Shown piece by piece: positions 45,008-47,462 of a DNA stretch of 47,462 nt (the stretch's first letter is position 1; each line of letters starts with the position of its first letter). This DNA comes from a virus. The DNA lies in the IMG/VR virus record IMGVR_UViG_3300050821_005468, positions 1 through 47,462 of that record; one strand, 5' to 3'. The notes beneath the pieces are model-generated. The model had not been told where the DNA came from. It ran no database searches and saw only the letters and a program-made list of their open reading frames with translations. Made by a program: the position numbers and the translations under genes.

Positions 45008-45227
45008 TTTCTTTCTCCCATGCGCGGTGCGCTTCGTAGGCGGCATGCATCTGCGGCACTATGATGCGGTAATACTCGTTATGGTTCATGCCAGTGAAGT
45101 CGATGGCGAAGGAAGGGGCTGGCTTGGTGCGTTGGCGCGCTTCCGCTTGCAGCTGCTCAATCAGGTCCGCGATTTGCATATCTGACAGGAAGCGGATCGG
45201 ACGGTCTAGGTTGCTGGTCTGACGCAT
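45000..45227 (-). CDS. Small hypothetical protein
   Basis: A 75-residue protein starts at ATG 45227 with AAGGAG eight bases upstream, one of the clearer ribosome sites of this cluster. The sequence is helical and charged (RFLSDMQIADLIEQLQAEAR, MNHNEYYRIIVPQMHAAYEA). Function unknown. Confidence 0.52.
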   Translation of the reverse strand: MRQTSNLDRPIRFLSDMQIADLIEQLQAEARQRTKPAPSFAIDFTGMNHNEYYRIIVPQMHAAYEAHRAWEKENA

Positions 45228-45231
45228 CAGC

Positions 45232-45924
45232 TTAACTCCTTGGGGTGGGGGTGGCGAGCAGGGATGCTTTACGCGCGGTAGCGCCGTGCGCGGGAAAACC
45301 AACGATCACCTTGCGGTCGCGGACTTGGCACAACGCGCATGTCGCGCAGCTGACATCCGCCATGTGGGTAGCAGGGCAAACGACGACGCGCCGGCCCGCT
45401 GGCGTATGCAGGTTTGTGCGGCCGTGTACTTCCTGCGGCAGCAACGTCACAACCGGCCCAATCTCCAAGTCGGCAAGCCGATCCGCGTGCTCGAGATTGT
45501 TCGCTGATAGGTTCACGGTGAAGCCGTGATAGTTCGCGCTCTGTACCGAACAGTTGTTACCGACGTTCGCACCGTCAACCGGCTTGTGCGTGTAGGTCCA
45601 GCCGCGCTTGCCTTTGTTCGCCTCAACTAGCTCGGCGAGCATATGCGGGTCGATGTAGTCGCCGTCGCCCGGTAGGTCGCCGGCCTGATTATGCCTCCAA
45701 AGCTGGTCGCTCGGCAGCGCTCGCACGGCGCTGAGCAAGCCTTGCCATGTTCCGCCAAGGTCGCCGGCGACATTGCGCCAGTGCATTGACAACGGACCGT
45801 GCTCTGCATAGCAGCCGCTACCTTGCAGCGGGCACGCGGGCGGGCAGGTATCCGCGCTTGACGTGCTGACCGGGATTGGGCCCGTCTTCTTGTTCTTAGA
45901 TTTCAGGGTCAGATAGAATTTCAT
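45232..45924 (-). CDS. Conserved Cys-rich phage protein (DUF7227-like)
   Basis: The 230-residue protein has KTGPIPVSTSSADTCPPACP and QGSGCYAEHGPLSMHWR near residues 12-50, LWRHNQAGDLPGDGDYID near 77, GWTYTHKP, GFTVNLSANNLEHADRL near 133, VVVCPATHMADVSCATCALC near 185, and KVIVGFPAHG. This motif series marks a conserved family in phages and plasmids that I associate with DUF7227. The cysteines resemble a radical-SAM or Fe-S layout (CPxxCPxxGxGCYA), so metal binding is likely. Function unknown. Confidence 0.7.
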   Translation of the reverse strand: MKFYLTLKSKNKKTGPIPVSTSSADTCPPACPLQGSGCYAEHGPLSMHWRNVAGDLGGTWQGLLSAVRALPSDQLWRHNQAGDLPGDGDYIDPHMLAELVEANKGKRGWTYTHKPVDGANVGNNCSVQSANYHGFTVNLSANNLEHADRLADLEIGPVVTLLPQEVHGRTNLHTPAGRRVVVCPATHMADVSCATCALCQVRDRKVIVGFPAHGATARKASLLATPTPRS

Positions 45925-46211
45925 GTGCCTAACTCCGGCCGCGCGTGAGCATGAGGTGGGCGCGTTCTGTCGCGTCGCAATCCACGCAGCGCCGGCCTGG
46001 GAATTTGTGCGCTCACCGCATCCGCAGGCACGAATACAAGGTAATATCGCGGATCATGGGTGTTGCCCGTTAGTGCGGCCAATAGGCCGGGATTGCTGAC
46101 GGCATAATGCGTCTCGCCGCGCCCATCTTTGACCGGGCGCACAATCGTCCCGGTTGGGATCACAACATTGGTGTGCCATAAGCACATCGGTAGATCGCGC
46201 AGGGTGTGCAT
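45921..46211 (-). CDS. Hypothetical protein
   Basis: A 96-residue protein from ATG 46211, coupled downstream by ATGA. The N-terminal 65 residues look natural (HTNVVIPTGTIVRPVKDGRG, then YYLVFVPADAVSAQ); the last 30 are Arg/Pro/His-rich. No family recognised. Confidence 0.5.
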   Translation of the reverse strand: MHTLRDLPMCLWHTNVVIPTGTIVRPVKDGRGETHYAVSNPGLLAALTGNTHDPRYYLVFVPADAVSAQIPRPALRGLRRDRTRPPHAHARPELGT

Positions 46212-46222
46212 CTCTCACTTTC

Positions 46223-46561
46223 CTATTGCTGGGCTGGCGGGTTATGCGCGGCAAGGTGGGCGCGTTCCGCGGCATCGCAATCCGTGCAATGCCGGCAAGG
46301 GAAGTCGTGGGTGCAGCCGCTGACCGCTTCGGCGCTTCGGACCGCGCGTCGCGCGGTCGCAGCACGCAGACAATCTGCGGTAGCTGCTAGCTCCTCGCGT
46401 GCCTTTGCGGCTTCATAGCTCGCCTTGCAGCGGGCTTGCGCGAGAGCGGCCGCGCGCTTGCGTGTGCTGGGATGCGCTTCGGCGCCATCGACGACCAGCC
46501 AAAGCACGTGATTGAGGAAATCGTCGTCGCTCATCGCGGCGGCGCCGTTCGCTGCGCTCAT
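46223..46561 (-). CDS. Hypothetical helical protein with C-terminal zinc-knuckle-like motif
   Basis: The 112-residue protein starts at ATG 46561 (ATGA overlap; a second ATG nine codons on is possible). The middle is a long Ala/Arg/Glu helix (RAAALAQARCKASYEAAKAR, EELAATADCLRAATARRAVR). Near residue 85 CTHDFPCRHCTDCDAAERAH offers four cysteines and two histidines for metal binding. Adjacent gene 45921-46211 DNA contains a similar stretch out of frame. Function unknown. Confidence 0.5.
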   Translation of the reverse strand: MSAANGAAAMSDDDFLNHVLWLVVDGAEAHPSTRKRAAALAQARCKASYEAAKAREELAATADCLRAATARRAVRSAEAVSGCTHDFPCRHCTDCDAAERAHLAAHNPPAQQ

Positions 46562-46719
46562 GCCGCGACACTCCCAGCCGCGCGGATGCGAAGAATGCGC
46601 ACATCCTGCGCCCCTTGCTTCCTTGCCAGTGCGGCCGCGCGGTCAGCCGCGTCGAAACCGGCGCACGAGATAACCACTTTGCCTTTCGGCGAGTTGTAAG
46701 TGACGTGATGGGTTGTCAT
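46558..46719 (-). CDS. Small hypothetical protein (53 aa)
   Basis: A 53-residue frame starts at ATG 46719 with GAGGAAG upstream and ends overlapping the next ATG as ATGA. It reads THHVTYNSPKGKVVISCAGF, then DAADRAAALARKQGAQDVRI, giving a compact strand-helix-strand pattern. No family recognised. Confidence 0.5.
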   Translation of the reverse strand: MTTHHVTYNSPKGKVVISCAGFDAADRAAALARKQGAQDVRILRIRAAGSVAA

Positions 46720-46748
46720 TTGCGTGTCGCTTCCTCGGGGTGGGTTAG

Positions 46749-47132
46749 TCAGTCGAATATGACCGCATCGGCGAGAGATTGCGCGTGCTGAATTTGCGCA
46801 TCAGCCATGCAAAAAGTGACTTGCCAGTCTCCAACATCCACAAACGTTTCGGGTACGTCATACTCGGCGAGCGCCAACGGCAAGCTGCGGAAATAGGCGC
46901 GCACATCCTTGGGGAACCACTGTTCAAGCTGTATCAGCGTTGCAAAGCCGCAATACCTATCCGCGCCGATACGCAAGTCGCCGTCTTCGTCCGGGCTTGG
47001 CGGAGTGTGCAAATCCGCATACATCGCGCTAGGCATTTTCGCCGCGCGCAGCCAAGAGCAAGTAGGGTCGTCTGCCGGCCCGCCCGAGAACGGGCCACGC
47101 CCGTCCGGCCCTTCGATGCGCCAAACTCTCAT
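46749..47132 (-). CDS. Hypothetical early protein
   Basis: The 127-residue protein starts at ATG 47132, overlapping the DUF2786 stop as ATGA. It begins VWRIEGPDGRGPFSGGP, a pattern seen in many small phage proteins (RIExxxGxGPF), followed by ADRYCGFATLIQLEQWFPKD and a strand region (TFVDVGDWQVTFCMADAQIQ). Its role is unknown; family relatives are common in siphovirus and podovirus early regions. Confidence 0.6.
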   Translation of the reverse strand: MRVWRIEGPDGRGPFSGGPADDPTCSWLRAAKMPSAMYADLHTPPSPDEDGDLRIGADRYCGFATLIQLEQWFPKDVRAYFRSLPLALAEYDVPETFVDVGDWQVTFCMADAQIQHAQSLADAVIFD

Positions 47133-47389
47133 GCAAGCCTCCCGCGCACTCCGTACCCGCCGACGGGACGTTGCAGGTTGACCGAATTGCCCGCTTCGCG
47201 CCCTGCGTCGAAGCTGCTGCCAGGCTGCAAGCCAGCCGAGTAGCGTTTCGCGCGCAAGCCAAGCTTCGCATAAGCTTCGGTCACAAGCTGCGCTTTCAGC
47301 ACAGAGACAATCGGCTCAGCTGCAATCTCCAGGTCGCTTTGCGTGAGCCGGTAGGCGTCCATGAGCGCGCGCCTTTTCGGCCGCCGCAA
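47129..47389 (-). CDS. DUF2786 domain protein, C-terminal part plus frameshifted redundant start
   Basis: Bases 47129-47274 encode the C-terminal half of the DUF2786 protein that begins at base 208 on the other side of the junction. Bases 47275-47389 repeat the left end but carry a 2-bp deletion in the GC run at 47365-47372, so the apparent ORF here begins with a wrong N-terminus (MRRPKRRA) before entering the correct frame at ALMDAYRL. The stop at 47129 overlaps the ATG of the next gene at 47132 as ATGA. The frameshift is most likely a sequencing or assembly error, not a real mutation. Confidence 0.78.
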   Translation of the reverse strand: MRRPKRRALMDAYRLTQSDLEIAAEPIVSVLKAQLVTEAYAKLGLRAKRYSAGLQPGSSFDAGREAGNSVNLQRPVGGYGVRGRLA

Positions 47390-47462
47390 GCGCTTCAGCT
47401 TCAGTGCAGCCGTTGCTTGTGGTCTTTTCGAGCAGGGCGCGCACGCGGCGCGCGACGACTTC
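47275..47462. repeat. Right copy of terminal redundancy
   Basis: This 188-base segment matches bases 1-190 apart from a missing GC unit in the run at 47365-47372. The loss shifts the minus-strand DUF2786 frame, so this copy looks like the erroneous one. Merging the copies gives a unit of about 47,274 bp. Confidence 0.93.

Noticed and set aside
1-47462. tRNA genes, CRISPR arrays, integrase or repressor genes
   Set aside because: No cloverleaf, repeat-spacer pattern, recombinase motif or CI-like repressor was seen by eye; a tRNAscan and HMM search would be needed to be certain.

Overview
The window is an essentially complete genome of a lytic tailed phage with podovirus-type virion genes. It is about 47.27 kb once the redundant ends are merged: bases 1-190 recur at 47275-47462, with one 2-bp difference. 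Base composition is GC-rich throughout. Signal peptides, a lipobox lipoprotein, a GH108-type endolysin and a possible PEP-CTERM tail suggest a GC-rich Gram-negative host, probably a proteobacterium; that is inference. I see no integrase, repressor, tRNA, CRISPR array, insertion sequence, RNA polymerase or DNA primase.

The layout is two convergent halves. From 1182 to 28918 all genes lie on the plus strand and form the late module: small and large terminase, portal, a signal-peptide-bearing GH54-like protein, small head genes, a scaffold-like protein, an N4-gp56-type major capsid protein, two or three abundant-protein candidates separated by hairpin terminators, head-tail adaptor, tail nozzle-like protein, tail fibre, pectate-lyase-fold tailspike, three large internal (ejection) proteins, the last with a phage tail lysozyme domain, and a small holin/lipoprotein cassette. 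A strong hairpin at 28942-28968 closes this half where the two transcription directions meet.

From 28997 to the right end, and across the junction to 649, every gene lies on the minus strand. This is the early/replication half, and it is extremely compact: nearly all neighbours overlap by ATGA, GTGA or TGATG, so translation is probably coupled. In transcription order it holds small proteins, a DUF2786 gene that crosses the sequence ends, a run of tiny genes including a secreted retropepsin-like aspartic protease and a two-membrane-segment protein with a PEP-CTERM-like tail, a RepA-like ATPase, a nucleotidyltransferase-like protein, a GH108 endolysin, a glycosyltransferase, a PD-(D/E)XK nuclease, a Sak4-like recombination ATPase, an SSB-like protein, a DNA polymerase A split over two genes (UDG-like plus 3'-5' exonuclease, then polymerase), a zinc-finger protein, a metallophosphoesterase and a DUF5664 nucleotide hydrolase.

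The replication plan appears to be: RepA-like ATPase for origin or fork loading, split PolA for synthesis, and Sak4, SSB-like and nuclease proteins for recombination. Lysis functions are divided: the endolysin is in the early operon, while holin and lipoprotein candidates sit at the end of the late operon. The least ordinary features are the split polymerase, the aspartic protease and PEP-CTERM-like pair, and the cysteine-rich secreted GH54-like protein in the head operon. All family calls come from reading motifs by eye; no database search was run.
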